64,000 bases of DNA, from positions 62,001 to 126,000 of the forward strand of contig NZ_JABSNL010000005.1 of the NCBI RefSeq assembly GCF_013294025.1, given 5' to 3'. This document shows positions 26,020-34,999 of this stretch, piece by piece (within the stretch, counting starts at the first letter, position 1; every line of letters begins with the position of its first letter). Source of the stretch: Flavobacterium aeripolare. GTDB lineage: Bacteria > Bacteroidota > Bacteroidia > Flavobacteriales > Flavobacteriaceae. Both the position numbers and the translations under genes were made by a program. The notes beneath the pieces are model-generated. The model ran no database searches and had not been told where the DNA came from. It saw nothing but the letters and a program-made list of their open reading frames with translations.

Positions 26020-26436
26020 ATGCCTAGAATACTGTCTATAGATTACGGTCAAAAACGAACAGGGATTGCTGTTACTGATGAAATGCAAATTATCGCTTCA
26101 GGATTAACAACCGTTCCTAGCGCTACAGCTATTGCCTTCTTGAAAGACTATTTTAGTAAAGAAAAGGTAGAAGCGGTATTAATAGGGGAACCCAAACAAA
26201 TGAACGGACAACCCTCTGAAAGCGCTTCTATCATCAAAGGATTTGTAACCCATTTCACCAATCATTTCCCGGATATGAAAGTCATTAGAGTAGACGAGCG
26301 CTTTACTTCAAAAATGGCTTTTCAAACAATGATTGATAGCGGACTTAATAAAAAGCAAAGACAAAATAAGGCGTTAATCGACGAGATATCGGCTACTATA
26401 ATGTTGCAAGATTATTTAAGTAGTAAGCGTTTTTAA
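26020..26436 (+). CDS. ruvX: Holliday junction resolvase RuvX/YqgF
   Basis: 138 aa RNase H-like fold. Catalytic acidic residues are in LSIDYGQKRTGIAVTD (first Asp), LIGEPKQMNGQPSE (Glu) and VDERFTSKMA plus the final DEISA. YqgF proteins process Holliday junctions or pre-16S rRNA 5' ends. In many Bacteroidetes ruvX sits next to def; here mqo and the FUSC gene lie between them. Confidence 0.92.
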   Translation: MPRILSIDYGQKRTGIAVTDEMQIIASGLTTVPSATAIAFLKDYFSKEKVEAVLIGEPKQMNGQPSESASIIKGFVTHFTNHFPDMKVIRVDERFTSKMAFQTMIDSGLNKKQRQNKALIDEISATIMLQDYLSSKRF

Positions 26437-26530
26437 ATGCTCTTTATGAGTGAAGTATTGAAATTTAAAAAGATTGTAATTTTGTAACTTTTCTACCCTC
26501 AATTATGCTTTTTTTTGCAATTATAAACGG

Positions 26531-26538
26531 TATCTTTG
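26531..26538 (+). promoter_or_regulatory. -7 promoter element of mqo
   Basis: TATCTTTG, 19 nt before the mqo ATG, following a T-rich stretch. Confidence 0.45.
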
Positions 26539-26557
26539 TGTTTTAAAATTTTTTGCT

Positions 26558-28054
26558 ATGCCTGATACAACCATACGTTCAAATACTGAAGTAGTTCTTA
26601 TAGGAGCTGGAATTATGAGTGCCACTCTTGGTTTAATTCTTAAAGAACTGCAGCCTGATATTAAAATAGATATTTTTGAAAGATTAGATATTGCAGCGGC
26701 AGAAAGCTCTGATGCTTGGAATAATGCGGGTACTGGACATTCTGCTTTTTGTGAACTAAACTACACGCCTGAAAAAGCTGATGGTACAATCGACCCTAAA
26801 AAGGCGGTTAGTATCGCTGAATCTTTTGAACTGTCAAGACAGTTTTGGTCTTACTTAGTCGAAGAGAAGAAAGTTCCTTCTCCTGAAAATTTTATTAAAA
26901 GTATTCCACATATGAGTTTTGTATGGGGAGAAAGTAATGTAGCATTTCTTAAAAATAGATTTGAAGCTTTACAAAAAAACCAACTTTTTAAAGACATGAT
27001 TTTTAGTACTGATATAGAAGTGCTAAAACAATGGATGCCTCTTGTTATGGAAGGTAGAGCGTTAACTGATAAAGTAGCTGCTACGACCATGAAACACGGT
27101 ACCGATGTAAACTTTGGTGCATTAACAAGAAGTATTTTTGAATATCTTACAACTCTAGATGGTGTAAATATTCATTACAATCACGAGGTAGATAAGTTAA
27201 AACAACGTGAGGATAAAACGTGGAGAATCAAAATCACTGATTTAGCTACAAACCAAAAAAAGAAAGTATACACAAAATTTGTTTTTATAGGCGCTGGTGG
27301 TGGTTCATTGCCATTATTAGAAAAAGCTGATGTTCCTGAAGGTGACGGTTACGGCGGATTCCCGGTAAGTGGGCAATGGCTTAAATGTATCAATCCTGAG
27401 GTAATCGAAAAACATGCTGCAAAAGTGTACGGAAAAGCAAGTGTGGGTGCACCACCAATGTCTGTTCCTCATATTGACTCTAGAATGATCAATGGTGAGA
27501 AGCAATTATTATTTGGACCCTTTGCAGGTTTTTCTACTCGTTTCTTAAAAAATGGATCGTACTCTGATTTACCGTTATCAATCACAACAGATAATATCTG
27601 GCCAATGATTTCAGCTGGGATCAAAAACATTCCGTTGACAAAATATTTAATTGAGCAAGTACGTCAGTCTATGGACGACCGTATTGAAGCTTTACGTGAA
27701 TATGTTCCTAGTGCAAAAGCAGAAGACTGGGTTATCGAGCGTGCTGGACAACGAGTGCAAGTAATCAAGAAAGATGAAAAAGAAGGTGGTATACTAGAAT
27801 TTGGCACCGAAGTAATCACCACTGCCGATGGAACACTAGCTGTTTTATTAGGAGCTTCTCCGGGAGCATCTACTGCAGTTTCAATTATGGTAGATTTAAT
27901 CGAAAGATGCTTTAAAGAACAAACTGCCACTGCTGAATGGCAAGCAAAATTCAAAAAAATGATTCCTTCATACGGACAAAATTTGAATGAAAATCCAGCA
28001 CTATCAGACGAAATTAGAGAACATACTGCTACAGTATTGAAACTAGTTAAATAA
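26558..28054 (+). CDS. mqo: Malate:quinone oxidoreductase
   Basis: 498 aa FAD-dependent enzyme. N-terminal dinucleotide-binding loop VVLIGAGIMSATLGLILKEL, then the Mqo block AAAESSDAWNNAGTGHSAFC and a C-terminal LLGASPGASTAVSIMVDL. It oxidises malate to oxaloacetate at the inner face of the membrane and passes electrons to the quinone pool, replacing or supplementing soluble malate dehydrogenase. Monocistronic, with a promoter-like box before it and a perfect hairpin after it. Confidence 0.95.
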   Translation: MPDTTIRSNTEVVLIGAGIMSATLGLILKELQPDIKIDIFERLDIAAAESSDAWNNAGTGHSAFCELNYTPEKADGTIDPKKAVSIAESFELSRQFWSYLVEEKKVPSPENFIKSIPHMSFVWGESNVAFLKNRFEALQKNQLFKDMIFSTDIEVLKQWMPLVMEGRALTDKVAATTMKHGTDVNFGALTRSIFEYLTTLDGVNIHYNHEVDKLKQREDKTWRIKITDLATNQKKKVYTKFVFIGAGGGSLPLLEKADVPEGDGYGGFPVSGQWLKCINPEVIEKHAAKVYGKASVGAPPMSVPHIDSRMINGEKQLLFGPFAGFSTRFLKNGSYSDLPLSITTDNIWPMISAGIKNIPLTKYLIEQVRQSMDDRIEALREYVPSAKAEDWVIERAGQRVQVIKKDEKEGGILEFGTEVITTADGTLAVLLGASPGASTAVSIMVDLIERCFKEQTATAEWQAKFKKMIPSYGQNLNENPALSDEIREHTATVLKLVK

Positions 28055-28087
28055 TAGACATCCTTTGATGTCACAATCATAAAAAAA

Positions 28088-28112
28088 GAAGCTTAGTAAA
28101 TTACTAAGCTTC
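28088..28112. terminator. Bidirectional terminator between mqo and the FUSC gene
   Basis: Perfect 12-bp arms GAAGCTTAGTAA (28088-28099) and TTACTAAGCTTC (28101-28112) flanked by A7 and T7. The stop codon of the minus-strand FUSC gene (28104-28106) lies inside the right arm. Confidence 0.9.
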
Positions 28113-30329
28113 TTTTTTTATGTTCATAAGTAAACGAGTGGATTTGACAATATTCTCAGAGAGGTTATTCAGCCAAATGAGCTGCTCTATAATTAAATGT
28201 GCTTCCTGCATTTTCAATTGGAATTCCTCTTCGCTTATTTCTCCTTTTCTTTTCAGCTCGTTTGCTCTTATATTTTTTAATTCGGTAAAACGCTTGCTAA
28301 TATCTTCGTTTTGCAGTTGCATTAAACTGTCGTTTTCAGTAGCTGATAGCAATACAATTGAATAGTCTAAATTTTGAATAACCCGGTCAACAACAGCATT
28401 GAAGGCTTCTGATGCTTCTGTAGTTTTGTGAGACTGAATATAAGTACCTAGAGAAGCTGCAGAGGACAGTAGGGTATGGTTAAGTACGGCTAGTTTATAA
28501 ACTTGTGGTAATTGATTCTGTTTAGACTTGGGTTCTTGTAACATGCGCTGAAAAGAAGCCATTAAATTACCAATTTCTACAAAGGCTTGTTTTCGCGCTA
28601 AGCGATAGGAGCTAGGTACTTCTCCTTTTTTATTGTAAAAAAGAGAGGTTTCTTTCAGGTAGTTTCGATTAGCAAGAATTGATTTTTCTAAGTATACTGG
28701 GACATTTAAAAACTCCCATGAAGGCCATATAAAACTATTTGCGAGATAGGATAGCACAGCACCTACTAAGGTGTCGAGCACGCGGTATTGTATAACATCT
28801 TCAATATTAGGAGTCAAAATACCGTACACAAATATCACATAAATAGTGATAAATGTAGCGCCTATTTTATAATTTGTAGGGGTAAACGAAAAGCCCAATA
28901 CCATAGCAACGACAGCTAATCCTCCTATTACCTGTGGTTGATGAATAAAATTCAATAACCCAAAGGCAATAATACCACCCACAAAGGTTCCGAAAATTCT
29001 ATGGTAGGTACGTTGTCTTGTCAATCCATAGCCTTGTCTCATGATAACCACAATGGTCAAAATAATCCAATAGGTATTTTGAAAAGGCAATATTTTACCT
29101 ATAATGACACCTACCATCAAAGTGATTGTTAATCGCAAGGAGTGCCTGAATATCGTTGAAGAAAAACTGAAATTTTCTATGATCGTTTCTAATGGGTAGT
29201 ATTGTGGCGTTATGAATTTTTCTAAATCACGGTCTTTATCCTTAAAGTCAGATATGACACTTTTACTGGTAAAAGTTCGCTCTAATATTTTTATTTTCTC
29301 GACCTGTTTCTCAGCATAGTGTAGCATTGTCGTGAGCATAAACACGCCCTCAGTATTTGCCTCGTCTTTTGTTTGCGATTCGTATTCAAGAATAGCCAAC
29401 TCAAATTTATATAAATCGTTAAGTAAATCGTGTTGCGCTAGGTAAGGTTTGCTCTTTTCTATTGCTTTCCCCAGCTGTTTTAAGGTTTTTGCTAAGTTGT
29501 AAGCTAAGTTTTTATAGTTGCTTAATATTTGTGGGTGATTATCAAATTTTTGATGCAATTTATTGTGATCAAATGAGTTGGTTATCGCTAACTCCATGAT
29601 TTCGACTAAGGCAATAAACGTCATAAGCATCTTCCTATTTTGATTAGAAGATCCGGTGTTTGCTCTATTTCTAACTAATACTTCTCGAATGTTTTCATGA
29701 ATAACGTTCAGTTCTACCTGTAGATTAAGCTGCTTCTTAGTGATTTCTGTTCGATCTGATTTTAATTTCCATAAGTCACCTCTAAGTTTTAAGTACTTAG
29801 CTGTTAATTCGATACATTGTGCAAGCTGTAATTCGGTATAGCGATGCGGGCGTATGTAATGAAATAAAAGAGAGATGAGTAGGTAAAAAATACCACCTGC
29901 AAAAAGTAATGCAGTGTAGTTGAGAATGGCCCAGCCAGTTTGAATGTGTGCAAAAGCAAGCGATAAGGCTAATAATGCTGAGAAAGAGGCCATTGTCGCT
30001 CGTTGTCCATACACGGAAATCATAGACAGGCTAAAAATTAATACCGTAAGTAAGGGGTAAAATAAATAAGGAAAAGGATAGCTTATATTGATTAAGAGAC
30101 TCACTCCAGAAACAATTATGGAGGTAACGATGATTCCATTTATTTTATGTTTCAAATTACTAGGAATATCACTAGGATAGGCAAAGAAAGCACCTAAAGC
30201 CATTGTAAACCCCATTTGAAAATGACCTAAATAGGTAAATATCAACACAGGTAAAACAGAAGCAATAGTGACTTTTACTGCATTTGTAAAATAAGTAGAA
30301 TCAGTGAATTTTTGAACTGTAGCAATCAT
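28104..30329 (-). CDS. FUSC family membrane protein (YccS/YhfK-like)
   Basis: 741 aa with duplicated membrane halves: five or six helices near residues 15-165 and again near 395-530, each followed by a cytosolic helical part. The second half has the LRLTITLMVGVIIGKILPF and RQGYGLTRQRTYHRIFGTF segments typical of the fusaric-acid-resistance-like/YccS family. The family is proposed to export aromatic or other small toxic compounds; no substrate is assignable. The last codons and stop sit inside the shared terminator hairpin. Confidence 0.85.
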   Translation of the reverse strand: MIATVQKFTDSTYFTNAVKVTIASVLPVLIFTYLGHFQMGFTMALGAFFAYPSDIPSNLKHKINGIIVTSIIVSGVSLLINISYPFPYLFYPLLTVLIFSLSMISVYGQRATMASFSALLALSLAFAHIQTGWAILNYTALLFAGGIFYLLISLLFHYIRPHRYTELQLAQCIELTAKYLKLRGDLWKLKSDRTEITKKQLNLQVELNVIHENIREVLVRNRANTGSSNQNRKMLMTFIALVEIMELAITNSFDHNKLHQKFDNHPQILSNYKNLAYNLAKTLKQLGKAIEKSKPYLAQHDLLNDLYKFELAILEYESQTKDEANTEGVFMLTTMLHYAEKQVEKIKILERTFTSKSVISDFKDKDRDLEKFITPQYYPLETIIENFSFSSTIFRHSLRLTITLMVGVIIGKILPFQNTYWIILTIVVIMRQGYGLTRQRTYHRIFGTFVGGIIAFGLLNFIHQPQVIGGLAVVAMVLGFSFTPTNYKIGATFITIYVIFVYGILTPNIEDVIQYRVLDTLVGAVLSYLANSFIWPSWEFLNVPVYLEKSILANRNYLKETSLFYNKKGEVPSSYRLARKQAFVEIGNLMASFQRMLQEPKSKQNQLPQVYKLAVLNHTLLSSAASLGTYIQSHKTTEASEAFNAVVDRVIQNLDYSIVLLSATENDSLMQLQNEDISKRFTELKNIRANELKRKGEISEEEFQLKMQEAHLIIEQLIWLNNLSENIVKSTRLLMNIKKEA

Positions 30330-30459
30330 TTAGGTATAGGTTACCATTCAAAGATAATAATTGTGCCATTTATCAAGGCATAAGTTGGAGCTATTTAGGT
30401 TTTAATTATAAAAAAAGACTATTTATCAATTTGTAATTATTCATTGTCTAATTTTTTAC

Positions 30460-30467
30460 TATTTTTG
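30460..30467 (+). promoter_or_regulatory. -7 promoter element of def
   Basis: TATTTTTG in the 200-bp divergent gap between the FUSC gene and def, 62 nt before the def ATG. Confidence 0.35.
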
Positions 30468-30529
30468 CCATCCATATTTAAGGATAGAAGATTCTTAACA
30501 AATGGCATTTAATACTTAATACAATTACG

Positions 30530-31117
30530 ATGATTTTACCAATAGTAGGATATGGAGATCCGGTTCTAAGAAAAGTAGGAGAGGAAGTTTCAAAAGACTA
30601 TCCTAATTTGACAGAAACGATTGCTAACATGTATGAAACAATGTATAATGCTTCGGGAGTAGGACTTGCTGCACCTCAAGTAGGCAAAGCACTTCGTTTA
30701 TTTGTTATCGATACGACACCATTTAGCGATGATGAGGATTTAGAAGCAGAGGAACAAAGCCAACTTAAAGGTTTTAAAAGAACATTTATTAACGCTAAAA
30801 TGATTCTGGAAGATGGTGAAGAATGGTGTTTTAATGAAGGTTGTTTAAGTATTCCTGATGTGCGTGAAGATGTTTATAGAAATGAGCGCATCACAATAGA
30901 ATACTGCGAAGAAGATTTTGTGGTAAAAACAGAAGTTTTTGACGGACTTATAGCTCGAGTAATTCAGCACGAGTACGACCATATCGAAGGGATTTTATTC
31001 ACAGACAAAATCTCGTCTTTGAAAAAACGCTTGATTCAGAAAAAATTGAAAAATATTACTGAAGGGAAAACGTTCCAAGATTATAGAATGAAATTTATTG
31101 CAAAAAAAGGGAGATAA
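30530..31117 (+). CDS. def: Peptide deformylase
   Basis: 195 aa. All three deformylase motifs are present: GVGLAAPQVG, EGCLSIPDV (metal Cys) and QHEYDHIEG (two metal His and the catalytic Glu). It removes the N-formyl group from nascent proteins. An acidic insert (DDEDLEAEEQ) lies between motifs 1 and 2, as is common in Bacteroidetes enzymes. It is followed by the DUF5606 gene after 81 nt and by mazG. Confidence 0.95.
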   Translation: MILPIVGYGDPVLRKVGEEVSKDYPNLTETIANMYETMYNASGVGLAAPQVGKALRLFVIDTTPFSDDEDLEAEEQSQLKGFKRTFINAKMILEDGEEWCFNEGCLSIPDVREDVYRNERITIEYCEEDFVVKTEVFDGLIARVIQHEYDHIEGILFTDKISSLKKRLIQKKLKNITEGKTFQDYRMKFIAKKGR

Positions 31118-31198
31118 TAACCAGATAGGAGATTATTTGCACACTTATTGCTAAACAATATATAGTAAAATCAAATTCTTAAATAATAATAAAACAAG

Positions 31199-31636
31199 AT
31201 GAATTTAGAAAAAGTATTAGCCGTTTCTGGTAAACCAGGTTTATATGTTCTTAAAGTACAAACACGTTCAGGCTTTGTTGCCGAGTCATTAGCAGATGGA
31301 AAGAAAATTACAGTAAACTTAAAAAGTAATGTAAGTTTATTATCTGAGATTTCAATCTACACTTACGATGGTGAACAACCGTTAGCACAAATTATTAATA
31401 ATATCGCTAAGAAAGAAAAAAATGGTCCTGCCATTTCTCACAAAGAGGACAATGCAACTTTATTAGCTTACTTTAGAGAGATCTTAACAGATTTTGATGA
31501 AGATAGAGTATATCCATCTGATGTAAAGAAAATCTTGAACTGGTATAACATTTTACAAGCTAAGGGATTAGTGACTGATGAATTACCAAAAGAAGAAGAA
31601 GCATCAGTTGAAGCAACTGAAGAAGCTAAAAACTAA
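31199..31636 (+). CDS. DUF5606 domain-containing protein
   Basis: 145 aa. Conserved Bacteroidetes protein: NLEKVLAVSGKPGLYVLKVQ, VESLADGKKITV-like strand pair, and DRVYPSDVKKILNWYNIL, followed by an acidic Glu-rich tail. No biochemical function is known. It is regularly found between def and mazG in flavobacteria, as here, so a housekeeping role is likely. A terminator hairpin follows it. Confidence 0.85.
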   Translation: MNLEKVLAVSGKPGLYVLKVQTRSGFVAESLADGKKITVNLKSNVSLLSEISIYTYDGEQPLAQIINNIAKKEKNGPAISHKEDNATLLAYFREILTDFDEDRVYPSDVKKILNWYNILQAKGLVTDELPKEEEASVEATEEAKN

Positions 31637-31667
31637 GATCAAAACAATCTTTTGATCCATTATAAAG

Positions 31668-31701
31668 AATCCTGTAATCTACTTTTTTAGAATACAGGAT
31701 T
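31668..31701 (+). terminator. Terminator-like hairpin after the DUF5606 gene
   Basis: AATCCTGTA (31668-31676) / TACAGGATT (31693-31701) followed by a T-rich tract, 25 nt before mazG. Confidence 0.6.
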
Positions 31702-31726
31702 TCTTAATTTTAAAGAAACTACCGCT

Positions 31727-32509
31727 ATGAATTCAAGACAAACACAGTTAAAAGCTTTTGAAAGATTATTAGATATCATGGATGAATTACGTGAGCAATG
31801 TCCATGGGATAAAAAGCAAACGATGCAATCGCTACGCCACCTAACCATTGAGGAAACCTATGAACTAGGTGATGCTATTTTAGATAATGATCTCAACGAA
31901 GTTAAAAAAGAACTTGGAGATGTATTGTTGCATATTGTTTTTTATGCAAAGATAGGTAGTGAGACAAAAGACTTTGATATCGCTGATGTTTGTAATGAAA
32001 TATGCGAAAAATTAATTCATAGACATCCACATATTTACAGTGATGCCGTGGTTGCTGATGAGGAAGAAGTAAAGCAAAATTGGGAAAAACTAAAACTGAA
32101 AGAAGGAAGAAGTTCCGTTCTTGAAGGTGTTCCTAAAAGTTTGCCTGCGTTAGTGAAGGCCAGCCGAATACAAGATAAAGTAAAAGCAGTAGGATTTGAT
32201 TGGGATGAGCCTCATCAAGTTTGGGAAAAAGTACAAGAAGAATTAGAAGAACTTCAAGTTGAGGTTAAAGCCGGTGATCAAGATAAAATGGAAGCTGAAT
32301 TTGGGGATGTTTTATTTTCGATGATTAATTACGCCCGTTTCTTAAAAATTAACCCAGAAGACGCATTAGAACGTACCAATAAAAAATTCATTAAACGTTT
32401 TCAATATTTAGAAAGCAAAGCAGGCGAACTAGGAAAACCCTTATTGGACATGACCTTGGCTGAAATGGATGTTTTTTGGGAAGAGGCGAAGCGTCTTCCC
32501 AAAAAATAG
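31727..32509 (+). CDS. mazG: Nucleoside triphosphate pyrophosphohydrolase MazG
   Basis: 260 aa with two MazG domains: EETYELGDAI plus KKELGDVLLHIVFYAK in the first (EExxE and ExxD metal sites) and EELEELQVEV plus AEFGDVLFSMINYARF in the second. It hydrolyses NTPs to NMPs, cleaning the nucleotide pool. The final codons (FWEEAKRLPKK, stop) are part of a strong palindrome (32472-32506) and form the first unit of a tandem repeat that continues 200 nt beyond the stop. Confidence 0.94.
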   Translation: MNSRQTQLKAFERLLDIMDELREQCPWDKKQTMQSLRHLTIEETYELGDAILDNDLNEVKKELGDVLLHIVFYAKIGSETKDFDIADVCNEICEKLIHRHPHIYSDAVVADEEEVKQNWEKLKLKEGRSSVLEGVPKSLPALVKASRIQDKVKAVGFDWDEPHQVWEKVQEELEELQVEVKAGDQDKMEAEFGDVLFSMINYARFLKINPEDALERTNKKFIKRFQYLESKAGELGKPLLDMTLAEMDVFWEEAKRLPKK

Positions 32510-32700
32510 GAATTGGAAAATCTTCGATTTTCAAATACTCTAAATTGGGAAGAAGCGAAGCGTCTTACTAAAAAATAGGAGTTGGAAAATGGTTGATTTT
32601 CAAATACTCTAAATTGGGAAGAAGCAAAGCGGCTACCTAAATAGGAATTAGAAAATCTTCCATTTTCAAATATTCAAAATTGGGAAGAAGCGAATAAAGT
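32472..32700 (+). repeat. Tandem repeat made from the 3' end of mazG
   Basis: Period 69, 69 and 66 nt, measured between GGGAAG at 32478, 32547, 32616 and 32682; about 3.3 units. Unit 1 contains the last mazG codons with hairpin arms TTTTTTGGGAAGA (32472-32484) / TCTTCCCAAAAAA (32494-32506). Each unit also carries a second small hairpin, GAAAAT/ATTTTC. The first two units are in the mazG frame and would read WEEAKRL(P/T)KK-stop each time. Confidence 0.85.
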
Positions 32701-32759
32701 ATAAGTTTGTTTTTTTTCGAAAGTTAAAAGCAAAAATTTAAGTCAATATACCTTTAAAT

Positions 32760-34202
32760 ATGTCAGATAACAAAACGGAGTTAAAGCGCTCTTTAGGATT
32801 AATAGATGCTACTAGTTTAGTGGCAGGTTCAATGATAGGTTCAGGAATATTTATTGTAACTTCAACTATGGCAAGAGACATTGGTTCTGCTGCTTGGTTG
32901 CTCGTTATATGGTTAGTGACAGGTTTAATTACTGTAGCCGCAGCGCTAAGCTACGGTGAACTAGCTGGAATGATGCCTAATGCTGGTGGACAATTTGTAT
33001 ACATTCAGCGCGCTTACGGTAGACTCGTTTCTTTCTTATATGGATGGACGGTTTTTTCAGTGATTCAAACAGGGGTAATCGCGGCTATTGCGGTTACTTT
33101 TGCTAGTTATGGAGCAATTTTTTTTCCTATGCTAGACGATACTTTAATTCAAGTAGGTAGTTTTGCTTTTACAAATAGTAAGCTCTTAGCAATACTGAGC
33201 ATTGTGCTGCTTACGTACATCAATACCCAAGGTGTGAAAAGCGGAAAGATTGTGCAGTTAATATTAACTTCGGCTAAGTTAATCGCTCTGTTTGCGTTGA
33301 TCATTCTTGGAATTTATGTTGGTTTAAAAACAGATGTATTGGCTAATAATTTTGATAATATGTGGGACGCTAGTCGCACCGTATTAAATCCAGATGGAAC
33401 AGTTACAGTAACAAAGCTTGTAGGTTCGGCATTACTTGGAGCTGCAGCTGCAACCATGATTAATTCGCTGTTTTCAAGTGATGCTTGGAACAATGTTACT
33501 TTTATCGCTGGAGAGATTAAAGAACCTAAAAAGAATATTCCACGCAGTTTATTTCTAGGTACATTAATCGTTACTATTATTTATGTTCTAGCTAATGTAG
33601 CTTATTTAGCGTTGTTACCCATGCAAGGTACTCCAGGAGCTGCAACAGCTTTTGACAGCGGAATCATGTTTGCCAGTAACGATAGAGTGGGAGCAGCTGC
33701 TGCTGGAATGATTATGGGAAATATTAGTGTTTTTGTAATGGCAGCTTTAATTATGGTGTCGACTTTTGGAGCAAATAGCGGCCTCATTCTTTCGGGAGGA
33801 AGATTGTTTTATGCTATGGCAAAAGACGGTTTATTTTTTAAGCAAGCAACAGAACTTAATAAAAACCAAGTCCCAGCTAAGGCACTCTGGGTACAGTGTG
33901 TTTGGGCGTGTATTTTAGCACTTTCAGGAAAATTTGGGGACCTATTAACCTATGCTACTTTTGCATCGTTATTATTCTATATTCTAACGATTGTAGGGGT
34001 GTTTGTACTTAGAAAAAAAGAACCCAATACAGAGCGACCGTACCGTGCTTTTGGATATCCGCTTGTGCCGGCGCTATACATAGTGGTAACTACCGGAATA
34101 TGCTTGACATTATTAGTTTATGACACTGTCAATACCGGTTTAGGTCTAGGTATTGTGGTGTTAGGGATTCCAGTATATTATCTATTTATGAATAAAAAAT
34201 AA
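32760..34202 (+). CDS. APC family amino acid permease
   Basis: 480 aa, twelve predicted membrane helices. The APC N-terminal motif is LIDATSLVAGSMIGSGIFIV, with the glycine-rich unwound helix 1 used for substrate binding. A further conserved EPKKNIPRSLFLG loop follows helix 6. It is a secondary transporter of an amino acid or polyamine across the inner membrane; specificity is not clear. It converges on the Crp/Fnr gene with only a 5-nt gap and no terminator between. Confidence 0.88.
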   Translation: MSDNKTELKRSLGLIDATSLVAGSMIGSGIFIVTSTMARDIGSAAWLLVIWLVTGLITVAAALSYGELAGMMPNAGGQFVYIQRAYGRLVSFLYGWTVFSVIQTGVIAAIAVTFASYGAIFFPMLDDTLIQVGSFAFTNSKLLAILSIVLLTYINTQGVKSGKIVQLILTSAKLIALFALIILGIYVGLKTDVLANNFDNMWDASRTVLNPDGTVTVTKLVGSALLGAAAATMINSLFSSDAWNNVTFIAGEIKEPKKNIPRSLFLGTLIVTIIYVLANVAYLALLPMQGTPGAATAFDSGIMFASNDRVGAAAAGMIMGNISVFVMAALIMVSTFGANSGLILSGGRLFYAMAKDGLFFKQATELNKNQVPAKALWVQCVWACILALSGKFGDLLTYATFASLLFYILTIVGVFVLRKKEPNTERPYRAFGYPLVPALYIVVTTGICLTLLVYDTVNTGLGLGIVVLGIPVYYLFMNKK

Positions 34203-34207
34203 GGCGT

Positions 34208-34888
34208 TTATTCTGCTAGTTTTTTAAGTTTATTTAATTCTAAAATCGTGATTTTCTTTCCAGATAAATCGATGAGTCCTAATTTTTTAAAGTCAGATAA
34301 TAATCGAATGCAACTCTCTGTTGCAGTACCGATCATTCCTGCTAGCTCATCGCGAGTTAGTTGAATATGTAGCGAACCGTCTTCGTTTTTACCAAAAGTA
34401 CTTTCAAGATAAACTAAGGTTTCGGCTAATCTTTCTTTTACAGTTTTTTGAGCCATAGAAATGGTATGTGTTTCGGATTCTTTTAGATCACCACATATGT
34501 TCTTCATCACATTCATAGAGAACTCATTGTTGGTATCAAAAAATCCCATCACATCTGTTTTCGGGATATAACAAACCTCCATATCTTCAAGAGCTACTGC
34601 ACTTAAATTTACAGCTTCATCACTAATCATGGAGCGTTGGCCTAATAACTCTCCTTTGGTAACTAATTTAATGATTTGCTCTTTCCCGTTTTGACTGAGT
34701 TTACTTAATTTACAAACACCGTCTTTTATACAAAAGATTCCATTTACCTGCTCGCCTTCACTAAAAATAGTGTCGCCTTTTTTTATAGTAAACGAAGTCT
34801 TGCAGTCTGCAATTTTAAGTAATTCGTCTTTTTTTAGTGCTTTGAGTGAACTAAACTCTCTAACGATACATTGTTCGCATTTACTCAT
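34208..34888 (-). CDS. Crp/Fnr family transcriptional regulator
   Basis: 226 aa from ATG 34888 (MSKCEQCIVREF); an in-frame ATG at 34939 is unlikely. N-terminal CxxC (CEQC), then a cyclic-nucleotide-binding-type beta-roll (KKGDTIFSEGEQVNGIFCIK ... KGELLGQRS), dimer helix and winged helix-turn-helix with recognition helix TATESCIRLLSDFKKLGLI, keeping Glu and Arg of the Fnr ExxSR motif with Ile for Ser. It is divergent from the cbb3 cluster. Three Fnr-like palindromes nearby make it the likely oxygen- or redox-responsive activator of ccoI, ccoS and hemN. Only two Cys of the usual four are near the N-terminus, so an FeS sensor is uncertain. Confidence 0.88.
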   Translation of the reverse strand: MSKCEQCIVREFSSLKALKKDELLKIADCKTSFTIKKGDTIFSEGEQVNGIFCIKDGVCKLSKLSQNGKEQIIKLVTKGELLGQRSMISDEAVNLSAVALEDMEVCYIPKTDVMGFFDTNNEFSMNVMKNICGDLKESETHTISMAQKTVKERLAETLVYLESTFGKNEDGSLHIQLTRDELAGMIGTATESCIRLLSDFKKLGLIDLSGKKITILELNKLKKLAE

Positions 34889-34914
34889 CACAATTTGTTT
34901 TTTTGGTTTGTATC

Positions 34915-34922
34915 CAAAATTA
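34915..34922 (-). promoter_or_regulatory. -7 promoter element of the Crp/Fnr regulator gene
   Basis: TAATTTTG on the minus strand, 27 nt before the regulator ATG. The Fnr-like box at 34933-34946 lies only 10 nt upstream of it, overlapping the -33 region. Confidence 0.45.
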
Positions 34923-34932
34923 GTCAATAAGT

Positions 34933-34946
34933 ATGACATATATCAT
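34933..34946. promoter_or_regulatory. Fnr-like operator between the regulator and ccoI
   Basis: ATGACATATATCAT, 12 of 14 positions symmetric. 22 nt separate it from GAGCTTTG (34969-34976), a 7-of-8 match to an effective -7 element of ccoI. Confidence 0.65.
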
Positions 34947-34999
34947 ATTTAAGTTAACATATGTTTAAGAGCTTTGCATCAGGTAAAATGAGCAAAGTT

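Noticed and set aside
28120..28365. 81-aa plus-strand open frame inside the FUSC gene
   Set aside because: Shadow of the long FUSC frame, no start signal or homology features.
34961..34999. Upstream ATG as ccoI start
   Set aside because: It would lie before the transcription start inferred from the Fnr box and -7 spacing; homologous proteins start near MDTQNCFHCG.
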